Source: Brevundimonas sp.
Lineage (GTDB): Bacteria > Pseudomonadota > Alphaproteobacteria > Caulobacterales > Caulobacteraceae
NCBI GenBank assembly: GCA_003248965.1
Contig: QFQU01000007.1
Coordinates: 62,001 to 126,000 of the forward strand
Length of the DNA stretch: 64,000 nt
Direction: 5' to 3'
Notes under the pieces: model-generated
Told to the model about the DNA's origin: nothing
The model's database searches: none
What the model saw: the letters and a program-made list of their open reading frames with translations, nothing else
Position numbers and translations under genes: made by a program
Shown: piece by piece, positions 16,142 to 25,019 of the stretch
How the letters are laid out: each line of letters opens with the position of its first letter
How positions within the stretch are numbered: the first letter of the stretch is position 1

Positions 16142-17542
16142 TCAGGCGGCCTCGCGTCCAGACTTGGCCTTCGTCATGACGAGGGATGCGGTCAGGTCGG
16201 GCAAGTCCTCGTCGCGGTCATGGGGCGTCTTGTCCCAGACATGGGGCTCCATCACCAGCCGCCACAACGCATGAACGAAGGCCAGGCTGAGCAGAGCCCA
16301 GTAGGCCGGGGCGGCCAGCATGTCTGTCCACCGATAGCGAAGGCCCGCGCGCCGCGCGCCGATGGCGCAGGTGGTCCAGGACGCCACGATCCCCATCGTC
16401 AGAACGGCGATGGCGCCGATCGGCGCCTCGGGCCGCACCCCGGCGCTGAGACCGATCAGGATCGCCGAGGACAGCCAGGCCAGGGTCGGCGCATGGGCGG
16501 CCGCCGAAATGATCGAGGCGCCCAGCGTCATGACGAGGGCCAGCAGGCCGCGTCCCCTCAGGCCGGCCGGGCGGCGCGTGTGGACGCCCCAGGTCTGCAT
16601 GTAGCCTTTGATCCAGCGGGTCCGTTGCGGAAGCCAGCGGTCGATGCCGCCGGGCGGCGTTTCCTGCGTTGGCTGGGCGACGACGCCCAGGGTCCAGCCT
16701 TTGGACCACAACCGAAAGCCCAGATCCGCGTCCTCGGTCACATTGTAGGCGTCCCATCCGCCGACGGCGCGAAGCGCCTCCATCCGCACATGGTTGCTGG
16801 TGCCGCCCAGCGGAAAGGGCAGGCCCAGCCGCGCCATGCCCGGCAGAACCACTTCGAACAGGGCGGCATATTCGAAGGCGAATTGGCGATCCAGGAAACC
16901 GACGCGACGTCTAGACGGCTTGATCCGCAGCGGCGCCTGCAGACAGCCCAGCCGGGGCTCTGCAGCGAACCGGGCTGCGGCGGCTCTCAACTGTTCCGGA
17001 TCGGGTCGATCCTCGGCGTCGTAGATCGTGACCAGATCGCCGGTCGCCCGTGTCAAGGCGTGGTTCAGGGCGCGCGGCTTGGTCAGGGGATGACCCGGCG
17101 GTGCGATCAGCACCTTCAACCACGCAGGTTTCTGCGTCGCCTCGGCGGCGGCCAGGGTGGCGTGGTCGTGCGCCTCCAGGACAAGAAAACCTTCCAGACG
17201 GTGCTGCGGATAGTTCAGACGGGTCAGGTTGGCGATCAGTTGCGGAGTTACGGCTGCTTCGTCATGCAGGGCCGCCAGCACAGTATAGCGCGGCCACTCC
17301 AAGGGGGGCGGGGCCGTTTCCGCGCGTTTCAGGCTGGCGATGGCGACGATCGCTCGCCACAGGGCGGCGATGACGAAGGCGACCTGCAACGCCAGGATCA
17401 GGACAAACACGGTGCGCGCCGCCGACAGAACGAACCCAGCGACAAGGACAGCCAAGACCAGGCACCAGCACAGAACCTGGCCGAGCGTCGGCGAACGTCG
17501 CGCCGCCCCGCGCGGGCGTTCGATCTTCGCCGTCTTGACCAT
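16142..17542 (-). CDS. Membrane family 2 glycosyltransferase
   Basis: A 466-residue processive-type glycosyltransferase. Two N-terminal helices (residues about 23-68) anchor it, followed by the GT-A domain: YTVLAALHDEAAV, TIYDAEDRPDPEQL (DxD motif), VTEDADLGFRLW (catalytic acid) and the QRTRWIKG acceptor motif near residue 310. Four further hydrophobic segments close the protein. This is the arrangement of cellulose-synthase-like or HfsG-type polysaccharide synthases. No other polysaccharide gene is adjacent, so the product polymer is unknown. The gene is divergent from the TetR gene. Confidence 0.88.
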   Translation of the reverse strand: MVKTAKIERPRGAARRSPTLGQVLCWCLVLAVLVAGFVLSAARTVFVLILALQVAFVIAALWRAIVAIASLKRAETAPPPLEWPRYTVLAALHDEAAVTPQLIANLTRLNYPQHRLEGFLVLEAHDHATLAAAEATQKPAWLKVLIAPPGHPLTKPRALNHALTRATGDLVTIYDAEDRPDPEQLRAAAARFAAEPRLGCLQAPLRIKPSRRRVGFLDRQFAFEYAALFEVVLPGMARLGLPFPLGGTSNHVRMEALRAVGGWDAYNVTEDADLGFRLWSKGWTLGVVAQPTQETPPGGIDRWLPQRTRWIKGYMQTWGVHTRRPAGLRGRGLLALVMTLGASIISAAAHAPTLAWLSSAILIGLSAGVRPEAPIGAIAVLTMGIVASWTTCAIGARRAGLRYRWTDMLAAPAYWALLSLAFVHALWRLVMEPHVWDKTPHDRDEDLPDLTASLVMTKAKSGREAA

Positions 17543-17604
17543 TCACCCGCCCCCGCCCAGCCGCACAACCAGTGATGATTAATTCCAACAACCGTGTTCT
17601 GCAA

Positions 17605-17619
17605 GACGATTGGCGTCTG
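17605..17619 (+). promoter_or_regulatory. Candidate operator over the TetR start codon
   Basis: AGACG-ATTGG-CGTCT is a perfect 5-bp inverted repeat with a 5-base spacer that contains the putative TTG start codon of the regulator. A flanking GC on each side extends the symmetry imperfectly. TetR proteins often bind such sites at their own promoter; the short arms mean chance is a real alternative. Confidence 0.3.
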
Positions 17620-18293
17620 CGCGCCGGAGACGCTATCAGGAAGAACCAGATCCGGAGTCGCTGTTGTCCGCCGTTCCCCCATCGTCGCGTTCAGGTCGCA
17701 AGGCCAAGGGCGAAGGCCATTCCCGGCGCGGGGAAATCCTGTCCGCCGCCGAACGCATCTTTGTGGAGCGCGGCTACGAGGGCGCGACCATCCGCAAGAT
17801 CGCCGACGAGGTCGGCTTGTCGTCCACGGCGCTCTACATGCATTTCGCCGACAAGGGCGAGATTCTGCAGGAAATCTGCCGCGACGCCTTCGCCCGGCTG
17901 ATCGAGGCGACCAAAAGACTGGCGACCCTGGATTCCCCACCCGAACAGCGCGCACGGCGCATGGTGGAGGCCTATATCGCCTTTGGTTTCGACAACCCGA
18001 ACGCTTACCGGCTGATCTACCTGACCCGGCCGACCGAGGCGCGCGAAGGTGCTCAAGGCATGGCGCAGGAGTTGGGCCAAGACCTGTTCGTCGGCCTCCA
18101 GGCCACGGTGGCCGAGGCGGTTGCGGCCGGCCGGATGCGCGGCGACCCGGCGACGGTCGCCCAACTGATCTGGGCCAATGCGCATGGCCTCGTCTCGCTG
18201 ATGATCACCAAACCCTATTTCCCGTGGGCCGAGCGGCAGGCGTTGGTCGACGCCTCGCTGGACGCCCTGTTCCGAGGGTTGCGGACCTCGTGA
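17610..18293 (+). CDS. TetR-family transcriptional regulator
   Basis: A 227-residue regulator with an N-terminal TetR helix-turn-helix at about residues 38-84: RRGEILSAAERIFVERGYEG, ATIRKIADEVGLSSTALYMHF, ADKGEILQE. The C-terminal ligand/dimer domain contains RARRMVEAYIAFGFDNPNAYRLIYL. The first 35 residues are basic and probably disordered. TTG 17,610 gives the longest frame; no binding site decides the start. The stop overlaps the GTG of the substrate-binding protein gene by four bases, so regulator and importer are one operon and probably autoregulated. Confidence 0.92.
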   Translation: MASARRRRYQEEPDPESLLSAVPPSSRSGRKAKGEGHSRRGEILSAAERIFVERGYEGATIRKIADEVGLSSTALYMHFADKGEILQEICRDAFARLIEATKRLATLDSPPEQRARRMVEAYIAFGFDNPNAYRLIYLTRPTEAREGAQGMAQELGQDLFVGLQATVAEAVAAGRMRGDPATVAQLIWANAHGLVSLMITKPYFPWAERQALVDASLDALFRGLRTS

Positions 18294-19099
18294 TCCGCGC
18301 GACCGTTCTTGGCCTCGTCGTCGCGGTCCTGGCGGGAGAGGCTTCGCAGGCCGCGCCGCTGCGCGTGATGAGCCTGGACCAGTGCGCGGATCAATATGTG
18401 CTGGCCCTGGCGCCCGACGCCGACCTGGCTTTGTCTCCGCGCGCCGACGATTCGGATTCCTGGATGCGGCGTGAGGCTGCGGGTCGGCGTCGCGTCCGTC
18501 CGACGCTGGAGGCGGCGGTCGGCGTCAGGCCTCAGGTCGTGGTGCGATACTGGGGCGGCGAACCGCGCCTGCTGGAGGCGCTGAAGCAGCGCGGCGCGCG
18601 GGTCGTGACAATCGAGGACGCCGTCGATCTGGACGGGGTGCGCGCCAATATCCGCACGGTGGCGCAGGGCCTGGGCCAGGTCGAGCGCGGGCGGCGCCTG
18701 ATCGCGCAGATGGACGCGCGCCTAGACGCGGTGAAGCCGCCTTCGCGTCCTGCCCCTCAAGCGGTCTATCTGACGGCGGGCGGCTTCACGGCCGGGCCGG
18801 GGACATTGGTGGACGCCATGCTGAGGGCGGCCGGGTTCCGGAACCAGACCACGGCGCCGGGCTTCGGCGCCGTCAGCGTGGAGCGGATCGCCCTTCAGTC
18901 GCCGATGCGGTTCGTGCTGGGCTTCTTCGACCAGATCCGGTCCGATTGGCGCGGGCCAGGTCGTCATCCGGTGGTGCGCCGCGCCGCGCAGGGTCGGACG
19001 GCCGCTCGACTGCCGGCGGCGGTCCTGACCTGTCCGGCCTGGTTCGCCGCCGACGGCGTGGCGCTGATCGCGGACGGTCGCAAAGAAGGTGGGCGATGA
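18290..19099 (+). CDS. ABC importer periplasmic binding protein (BtuF/FecB-like)
   Basis: A 269-residue protein starting at GTG 18,290 with an N-terminal signal sequence (IRATVLGLVVAVLAGEASQAA). The mature part has the helical-backbone metal-receptor fold used for vitamin B12 and siderophore uptake: LRVMSLDQCADQYVLAL at the N-terminus, RPQVVVRYWGGEPRLLEALKQRGARVVTI in the first lobe, and the linking helix before AVYLTAGGFTAGPGTLVDAMLRAAG. Substrate could be cobalamin, haem or an iron chelate; no riboswitch or receptor gene in the window settles this. Overlaps both neighbours by four bases. Confidence 0.87.
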   Translation: MIRATVLGLVVAVLAGEASQAAPLRVMSLDQCADQYVLALAPDADLALSPRADDSDSWMRREAAGRRRVRPTLEAAVGVRPQVVVRYWGGEPRLLEALKQRGARVVTIEDAVDLDGVRANIRTVAQGLGQVERGRRLIAQMDARLDAVKPPSRPAPQAVYLTAGGFTAGPGTLVDAMLRAAGFRNQTTAPGFGAVSVERIALQSPMRFVLGFFDQIRSDWRGPGRHPVVRRAAQGRTAARLPAAVLTCPAWFAADGVALIADGRKEGGR

Positions 19100-20085
19100 G
19101 GCGTGAACTCCGGCTTTGGCTGATCCTGACCCTGGCCATCGTTGTGGCCCTGACGGCGGCGGTGCTGATCGGCGAGACGGCTTTCGATCCCGGCCAGTAC
19201 GCCGCCGCCTTCCACGATCCGACCTCCGGTCCCGCCGAGGTGCTGTGGCAGGTGCGGGCTCCGCGCGCCGTCTGCGCTCTGGTCGTCGGGGCGGCGCTGG
19301 GCCTGGCCGGGGCGGTGATGCAGGGTCTGTTGCGCAATCCCTTGGCCGATCCCGGCGTTCTGGGCGTATCGGCGACGGCGGCCCTGGGGGCGGCCCTCGC
19401 CATCGTCCTGGGCGGGGCGGGAACGCCGGGCGTGGTCGAGGTTTCGGCCCTGATCGGCGCAGGGCTGGCCGGCGCGTTGCTGATTGTCGCCTCCAGCCTG
19501 GTGCGGGCGCCCGAGGCGCTGGTCCTGTTCGGCGTGGCCCTGTCCAGCTTTGCGGGCGCGGCGACGGCCCTGATCTTCAACCTGTCGCCATCCCCCATCG
19601 CCCAGGCCGAGGTGATGGCCTGGCTGTTGGGATCGGTGCAGAATCGCAGCTGGATCGATGTGGCCTGGGTGGCGCCGGCCGTGGGGATCGCCGCCGGATT
19701 CGCCGCCCTGTCGGCCCGGGGTCTGCGCATGCTGACTCTGGGCGAGGAGAGCGCGGCGACCTCGGGCCTGTCCATGGGGCGGCTGCGCGCCCTGGCCCTG
19801 ATCGCCGCCGCCGTGGCCACCGGAGCGGCCGTGGCGGTCGCGGGCGTGATCGGCTTCGTCGGTCTGGCCGCACCGCATCTTGTTCGTGCGGCGGTGCGCG
19901 GCGATCCGGGGCGCATCCTGGCGCCCTCGGCCCTGGCCGGCGGACTGATGCTGGTCGTGGCCGATCTGCTGGCGCGGGTCACGCCCACGGATCAGGAGTT
20001 GAAGTTGGGCGTTGTCACCGCCCTGATCGGCGCGCCCCTGTTCGCCCTGATCGCCTGGCGCGCGGCGCGGGAGTGGCGGATATGA
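19096..20085 (+). CDS. ABC importer permease, FecCD/BtuC family
   Basis: A 329-residue integral membrane protein with about ten hydrophobic helices. The signature RAPRAVCALVVGAALGLAG, then MQGLLRNPLADPGVLGVSATAALGA, is diagnostic of the FecCD/BtuC permease family. GLAAPHLVRAAVRGDPGRILAPSALAGG near residue 255 is the coupling helix that contacts the ATPase. It forms a homodimeric channel in the inner membrane. ATG 19,096 lies within the upstream stop codon context (ATGA), and the gene ends in another ATGA overlap with the ATPase gene. Confidence 0.93.
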   Translation: MRRELRLWLILTLAIVVALTAAVLIGETAFDPGQYAAAFHDPTSGPAEVLWQVRAPRAVCALVVGAALGLAGAVMQGLLRNPLADPGVLGVSATAALGAALAIVLGGAGTPGVVEVSALIGAGLAGALLIVASSLVRAPEALVLFGVALSSFAGAATALIFNLSPSPIAQAEVMAWLLGSVQNRSWIDVAWVAPAVGIAAGFAALSARGLRMLTLGEESAATSGLSMGRLRALALIAAAVATGAAVAVAGVIGFVGLAAPHLVRAAVRGDPGRILAPSALAGGLMLVVADLLARVTPTDQELKLGVVTALIGAPLFALIAWRAAREWRI

Positions 20086-20837
20086 GCCTGCTGTCGCTGG
20101 AAGCTGTCCATGCTCGGCTCGGGGCGAAGCCCGTACTGGAATCCGCCGATCTGTCGGTGGCCTCGGGTCAGGTTGTGGTCCTTTGCGGGCCGAACGGCGC
20201 GGGCAAGAGCAGCGCCATCCGTGTGGCGGCGGGTCTCCTGCCCATTCACGCCGGCGAGGTGCGTCTAGGCGACGAACGGCTGGATCGGCTGTCGCATCGT
20301 GAACGGGCCATGCGGTTCGCCTATCTGCCCCAGGAACGCCGCATCGCCTGGAACCTGCCGGCGGTGGAGGTGGCGGCCTTGGGTGCGCCCTTCCTGTCGG
20401 GATCGGCGGCGCTGATCAAGGCGCGGGCTGTCTTGGAGGAGGTCGGCGTCGGTCATCTGGCGGATCGGGGCGTGGCGGAGATGTCCGGCGGCGAGCGGGC
20501 GCGCGTGCTGCTGGCGCGGGCGCTGACCGCGGATGCGCCTCTGTTGCTGGCGGACGAACCCATCGCGGACCTGGACCCGGACGCTCAGCGGCTGGTGCTG
20601 GAACGGCTGCGTGCGCGGGCCGACACCGGGGCGGGCGTGTTGGTCAGCTTGCACGACCTGACCCTAGCCGCCGCCGTGGCCGACCGGATCGTGGTGATGG
20701 ATCAGGGACAGGTGATAGCGGACGCCTCGCCGATGCAGGCCTTGTCGCCGGAAGTGCTGCTACAGGTCTTCGGCCTGGACGGGGTGTGGATCGAGGGGCG
20801 GGACGGGCCGTTGCTGGCGGCCCGCCGGGCTCAGTAG
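20082..20837 (+). CDS. ABC importer ATPase (BtuD/FecE-like)
   Basis: A 251-residue nucleotide-binding subunit. Walker A GPNGAGKSS is at about residues 36-44, the Q loop at YLPQERR near 78, the signature MSGGERARVLLARAL near 129-143, Walker B LLLADEPIADLDPD near 150, and the switch histidine in LVSLHDLTLAAAV. Q-loop and signature sequences match the cobalamin/iron-chelate importer class. Last gene of the TetR-binding protein-permease-ATPase operon. Its stop overlaps the convergent transglycosylase gene by seven bases. Confidence 0.94.
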   Translation: MSLLSLEAVHARLGAKPVLESADLSVASGQVVVLCGPNGAGKSSAIRVAAGLLPIHAGEVRLGDERLDRLSHRERAMRFAYLPQERRIAWNLPAVEVAALGAPFLSGSAALIKARAVLEEVGVGHLADRGVAEMSGGERARVLLARALTADAPLLLADEPIADLDPDAQRLVLERLRARADTGAGVLVSLHDLTLAAAVADRIVVMDQGQVIADASPMQALSPEVLLQVFGLDGVWIEGRDGPLLAARRAQ

Positions 20838-22888
20838 GCCGCGTAGGGTCGCGCGCCCGTCGCCGTTCCTCGCGCGATGTCGGCCGATGGCGTCAGGGGC
20901 GCCGAACCGCCGTTTAGCCTCGCCTTGTAGACCGCGACGTTCTCCATCACCCGCATCATATAGTTGCGCGTCTCGGTGAAGGGCGCGCATTCGATGAAAT
21001 CGAGCGCGGCGTTGGCGTCGCCGCGCGGGTCGCCGCAGCGGGCGATCCACTGGGACGGCCGCGCCGGGCCGGCGTTATAGCCCACCGTCGTCAGCAGCAT
21101 TGATCCGTTGTTGGCCGCCATCAGCTCGCCCAGGTGATAGCTGCCCAGGGTCATGTTGTAGTCGGGATCCCACAGTTGCTCGGCCGAGAAGCTCATGCCC
21201 AGACGGCGCGCCACGCCCGAGGCGGTGGACGGCAGGAACTGCATCATGCCGCGCGCGTCGGCGCCGGAGCGGGCGCGCGGATCGAAGCTGGATTCCTGGC
21301 GCGTGATCGCCTGGGTGAACTCCAGCGGCGCGGCGCCGGCGACCTGGGGCGGCACACGGACCGGATACATGCGCTCGGGCATGACGAAGCCGCGTTGGCT
21401 GGCGGCGCGACCGACCATCATGGCGGTGAAACCCTCGCCATAGCCGCGCGACAGGTCCATCAACAGAGCCAGATCCTCGATGCCCGGCAGGTCGTTGTCC
21501 AACTGATAGGCGAAGACGCGCAGCAGGGTCATTTCGCCGGTCTCGCCCAGGATGCGGGTGGCGCGGACCATCTCATTGGCCTCGAACCGGGCCACGTCCT
21601 GCGGCGTGGGAGCCGGATCGCCGGGCAGCTGCAGGGTCGTCATGCCCGCCTTCTCGGCCGCCAGCTGACCATAGAAGGTCTGCCAGTGACGGGCCCCGCT
21701 GCGGTAGTAGTTCAACGCCGCCTCGCGCTCGCCCCGCGCCTCCGCCGCGCGGCCCAGCCAGTAAAAGGCGCGACCCTGGGTGATCGGGGTGGAGGAGGCG
21801 GTGCGCAACGCCTCGAAATGGCGGGCCGCGACCTCGGGCTGGTTCAGCTTGGTCAGGGCGACCCAGCCGGCGAAGAATTCGGCGTCCACCATCCGGTCGC
21901 CCGAGGCGAAGCCGTGGCCGTTCATGGCGTCATAGGCCGCGCGCCAATTGCCCTGCTGAAGCGCGTCCAGATAGTAGTTGCGACGCTCGCTCCACAGGGT
22001 GTTGTCGCCGACAGTATGCGCCGGGGCGGCGGGCAGGGCGGCCAGCAGGGGGAAGGCCTCCGATTGGCGATTCTGCGAGCGCAGGATGCGGACGCGTTCC
22101 AGCACCACGGCCGGATCGTTGGCCTGGGCCGGGGTCAGGCCGGCGACCACGGCGTCGGGGCTATAGGCCGTTCGCAGGGCCATCACCGCATTGGCGACGG
22201 CTGCGCGCTCGGGTGAGACCAGATTGATCATAGCCCGGGTCGCGGGACCGTGCTGGCCCAGCAGCAGCATGTTCAGCCGCGCCTCGTGGTCGGCCGGGCT
22301 CAACCAGCCGCCCCAGCGGGACAGTATGCGCGATTGCGGCGCTTCGTCGAACGAGCGGGTGCGCCACCAGTCGCGGACCAGGGCGCGGGCCTCGTCACGT
22401 CGTCCGCGCTGCTCCAGCGCAGAGGCGTAGGCGATCGCTCCCTCGACCGTGGCGGGTTTGGCGTCGGCGAACAGGGCCAGAACGGCGTCCGGCGCGGCGC
22501 CCGAACGATCCAGCACCTTCTCGGTCGCCGCCTGACGCGAATCGGCGCGAGGCCATCCGGCCAGATCGCGATGGGCGCGGGCCAGGTCGGCATAGGACAA
22601 CTGCTCGCCCGAGGTGTCGATCAGGGCCCATTCCACCAGCTTGCGCGCCGCCGGATCGCCGATCTGGGCCATGGCCGACTGGGCCGCGCCGACGTTGCGT
22701 GCGCGGGCGGCGGCCAGTCCCTGACGAAACAGCGCCGTGTCCTGATCGTTCAGCACGCGCGGCTGCGGCGTCGCGCCATAGCCGGGAACGGAGGCGACCG
22801 AGGTGTAGGGAACAGGTTGGGCGGGAACCACGTCCTGCGGATTGGGCGCAAGGACGGCAAGGGCCGCCGCCAAACTGGTCGCTATCAT
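20831..22888 (-). CDS. slt: Soluble lytic murein transglycosylase
   Basis: A 685-residue periplasmic enzyme that cleaves peptidoglycan between MurNAc and GlcNAc with formation of the 1,6-anhydro product. The ATG at 22,888 has AGGA seven bases upstream and starts a signal peptide (IATSLAAALAVLAPNPQ); an ATG 18 bases earlier is less well placed. Residues 50-490 are a superhelical alpha-rich U/L domain. The SLT domain near 500-650 holds the catalytic glutamate in TRQESSFDPRARSGADARG, then MMQFLPSTASGVA and TVGYNAGPARP. Divergent from dapA. Confidence 0.94.
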   Translation of the reverse strand: MIATSLAAALAVLAPNPQDVVPAQPVPYTSVASVPGYGATPQPRVLNDQDTALFRQGLAAARARNVGAAQSAMAQIGDPAARKLVEWALIDTSGEQLSYADLARAHRDLAGWPRADSRQAATEKVLDRSGAAPDAVLALFADAKPATVEGAIAYASALEQRGRRDEARALVRDWWRTRSFDEAPQSRILSRWGGWLSPADHEARLNMLLLGQHGPATRAMINLVSPERAAVANAVMALRTAYSPDAVVAGLTPAQANDPAVVLERVRILRSQNRQSEAFPLLAALPAAPAHTVGDNTLWSERRNYYLDALQQGNWRAAYDAMNGHGFASGDRMVDAEFFAGWVALTKLNQPEVAARHFEALRTASSTPITQGRAFYWLGRAAEARGEREAALNYYRSGARHWQTFYGQLAAEKAGMTTLQLPGDPAPTPQDVARFEANEMVRATRILGETGEMTLLRVFAYQLDNDLPGIEDLALLMDLSRGYGEGFTAMMVGRAASQRGFVMPERMYPVRVPPQVAGAAPLEFTQAITRQESSFDPRARSGADARGMMQFLPSTASGVARRLGMSFSAEQLWDPDYNMTLGSYHLGELMAANNGSMLLTTVGYNAGPARPSQWIARCGDPRGDANAALDFIECAPFTETRNYMMRVMENVAVYKARLNGGSAPLTPSADIARGTATGARPYAAY

Positions 22889-23011
22889 GATCTGTCCTGT
22901 TCCCATTCAATCCAGTTGCGGCGGAGCCGTCGGCGACCTAACGTCCCGCGCTCATTGCAAAGGCGATGGACATTCGTCCTTCGTCCCTCCCACGCAGGCC
23001 AAGTTAGTCTC

Positions 23012-23896
23012 ATGACCGCCCCCTTGTTCAAGGGCGTGATCACCGCCCTGATCACACCACTTCGTGACGGAAACGTGGACGAAGCCGCATTCGCCAAATT
23101 GCTCGAGCGTCAGATCGCCGCAGGGATTCACGGCGTCGTGCCGATGGGCACGACGGGCGAAGGCGCCAGCATGGATCTGGACGAGCACAAGCATGTGATC
23201 GAGCTGTGCGTTCGCCTGACGGCCGGCCGCACCCGCGTCATCGCCGGCACGGGTTCGCCCTACACCAAGGAAGCCATCGACCTGACCCGTCACGCCAAGG
23301 CGGTGGGTGCGGACGGTGCGCTGATCGTGACGCCCTATTACATCCGTCCGTCGCAGGCGGGCATGGCCGCGCATTTCGAGGCGGTGGCCGACGCCGTCCA
23401 GTTGCCGATCGTGCTCTACAACGTGCCGGGACGGACGGGGGCTGATCTGGCGAACGAGACTGTGGCCCGCCTGGCTGCCCATCCCAATATCGTCGGGATC
23501 AAGGATGCGACCGGCGACATGAGCCGCGTCGCCTGGATGCGGGCCAATATCGGCGGCCAGTTCGACCTGATCTCGGGCGATGATTCCAGCTATCTGGGCT
23601 ATCACGCCTGCGGCGGCGTGGGCCTGATCTCTGTGGCGTCGAACGTGGCGCCGGAGGCGATGGTGGCCCTGCACGATGCGGCCCAGGCCGGCGACTACGC
23701 CGCCGCCCGCGACTGGCAGGATCGGCTGATCGGCCTGTGCAAGGCGCTGTTCCTGGATAATTCGCCGGCGCCGACCAAATACGCCCTGGCCCGCCTGGGT
23801 CTGTGCGAGGAAGAGGCCCGCCTGCCTCTGTCGCCGACGTCGGTCGCGGTCAAGCCGCTGATCGACCGCGCCATGGCGGACGCGGGCGTCGGCTGA
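23012..23896 (+). CDS. dapA: 4-hydroxy-tetrahydrodipicolinate synthase
   Basis: DapA condenses pyruvate with aspartate semialdehyde, the first committed step to diaminopimelate and lysine. The 294-residue TIM barrel shows GTTGEGASM (residues 47-55) for pyruvate binding, the catalytic tyrosine in LYNVPGRTG (about 136), the Schiff-base lysine in GIKDATGD (about 164) and GDDSSYLGY. Its TGA shares a base with the ATG of smpB, a coupling found throughout the alphaproteobacteria. Confidence 0.97.
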   Translation: MTAPLFKGVITALITPLRDGNVDEAAFAKLLERQIAAGIHGVVPMGTTGEGASMDLDEHKHVIELCVRLTAGRTRVIAGTGSPYTKEAIDLTRHAKAVGADGALIVTPYYIRPSQAGMAAHFEAVADAVQLPIVLYNVPGRTGADLANETVARLAAHPNIVGIKDATGDMSRVAWMRANIGGQFDLISGDDSSYLGYHACGGVGLISVASNVAPEAMVALHDAAQAGDYAAARDWQDRLIGLCKALFLDNSPAPTKYALARLGLCEEEARLPLSPTSVAVKPLIDRAMADAGVG

Positions 23897-24366
23897 TGGC
23901 GTCCGAACAGCCCAAGACCAAGGTGATCGCGGAAAACCGGCGGGCCCGATTCGACTATTTCCTGGAAGACTTCGTCGAGGCCGGCATCCAGTTGCTGGGA
24001 ACCGAGATCAAGGCCCTGCGCGATGGTCGGGCCAATATCGCCGAAAGCTATGTCTCGCCCGAGGGGCGCGATCTGGTCCTGATCAACGCCGACATCCCGC
24101 CCTACAAACAGGCCAACCGCTTCAACCACGAACCGCGCCGCCCGCGCCGCCTGCTGCTGCACCGCAAACAGATCGACCGCATGATCGGGGCGGTCCAGCG
24201 CGACGGCCAGACCATCATCCCCGTGCGCCTGTATCTGAACGAGGCGGGCAAGGCGAAGATTGAGATCGCCATGGCCAAGGGCAAGAAGCTGCACGACAAG
24301 CGTGAAGCCTCGGCCGAACGGGACTGGCAGCGCGACAAGGCCCGGCTGCTGCGCGACAAAGGCTGA
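23896..24366 (+). CDS. smpB: SsrA-binding protein
   Basis: SmpB binds tmRNA and brings it to stalled ribosomes for trans-translation. The 156-residue protein has the OB-fold core NRRARFDYFLEDFVEAGIQLLGTEIKALR (N-terminal third), AYV-like IAESYVSPEGRDL, the RRPRRLLLHRKQI basic segment and the C-terminal tail KKLHDKREASAERDWQRDKARLL that folds into the decoding centre. Start overlaps the dapA stop. Confidence 0.97.
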   Translation: MASEQPKTKVIAENRRARFDYFLEDFVEAGIQLLGTEIKALRDGRANIAESYVSPEGRDLVLINADIPPYKQANRFNHEPRRPRRLLLHRKQIDRMIGAVQRDGQTIIPVRLYLNEAGKAKIEIAMAKGKKLHDKREASAERDWQRDKARLLRDKG

Positions 24367-24380
24367 GAGGGGCGGGGGCG

Positions 24381-25019
24381 TCAGGCCTCGATCAGCGCCC
24401 GCGCCCGCGCGAACACCGCCTCGAACATCTCGGGCGTCAGCCGCCCGGTGTTCGTGTTCAGCCGCGAGCAGTGGTAGCTGTTCAGGATGACATAGCCCCC
24501 GGCTTGGCCTTCCGCTCCATGCCCCGCCGGCATGGCGGACGCCGGCCTTCCGAACGCCTTCAGGATGTTGCGGCGGGACACGTCGCCCAGGGTCACGATC
24601 ACCTTCAGATTCGGCAACAGTTTCAGCCGGTCGATCAGAAAGGGGCGGCAGGTCGTCTCCTCGACCGGCAGGGGCTTGTTGCCCGGCGGCGCGCAGCGAA
24701 CGGCGTTGGTGATCATGCAGTCCACCAGTGTCAGGTCGTCCTGCCCGTTCGGATCATAGGTCCCCTTGGCAAAGCCCGCCTTTTTCAGGGTGTCGTACAG
24801 CAGCCAGCCCGCATGGTCCCCGGTGAAGGGGCGTCCAGTGCGATTGGCGCCGGTTCGTCCCGGCGCCAGGCCCGCGATGAGCAGACGGGCGTTCGGATCG
24901 CCGAAGGAGGGGGCGGGGCCGTTCCACCAGTCGGGGTTCTGGCGCGCATTCTCCTGACGATAGGCGACCAGGCGCGGGCACAGCGGGCAGTCGCGCGGCG
25001 GTTCGGGCGTCAGGCTCAT
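24381..25019 (-). CDS. Uracil-DNA glycosylase, 4Fe-4S type (family 5-like)
   Basis: A 212-residue DNA repair enzyme that excises uracil from DNA. The N-terminal DCPLCPRLVAYRQENAR supplies two cluster cysteines, and NAVRCAPPGNKP plus TTCRPFLIDRL supply the others. The active-site region is IAGLAPGRTGANRTGRPFTGDHAG (GLAPG motif) and the C-terminal motif ILNSYHCSRLNTNTGRLT. The absence of a catalytic Asp/Asn in GLAPG is typical of family 5 (UDGB). ATG 25,019 overlaps the stop of the NYN gene by four bases. Confidence 0.92.
   Translation of the reverse strand: MSLTPEPPRDCPLCPRLVAYRQENARQNPDWWNGPAPSFGDPNARLLIAGLAPGRTGANRTGRPFTGDHAGWLLYDTLKKAGFAKGTYDPNGQDDLTLVDCMITNAVRCAPPGNKPLPVEETTCRPFLIDRLKLLPNLKVIVTLGDVSRRNILKAFGRPASAMPAGHGAEGQAGGYVILNSYHCSRLNTNTGRLTPEMFEAVFARARALIEA

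Noticed and set aside
15335..17575. 746-codon open frame on the plus strand
   Set aside because: It is the antisense of the methyltransferase and glycosyltransferase genes, has no recognisable domain and unnatural composition (Gln/Gly/Arg-rich). High-GC DNA gives such long shadows.
18100..18290. Cobalamin riboswitch before the BtuF-like gene
   Set aside because: The region is coding sequence of the TetR gene and has no B12-box.
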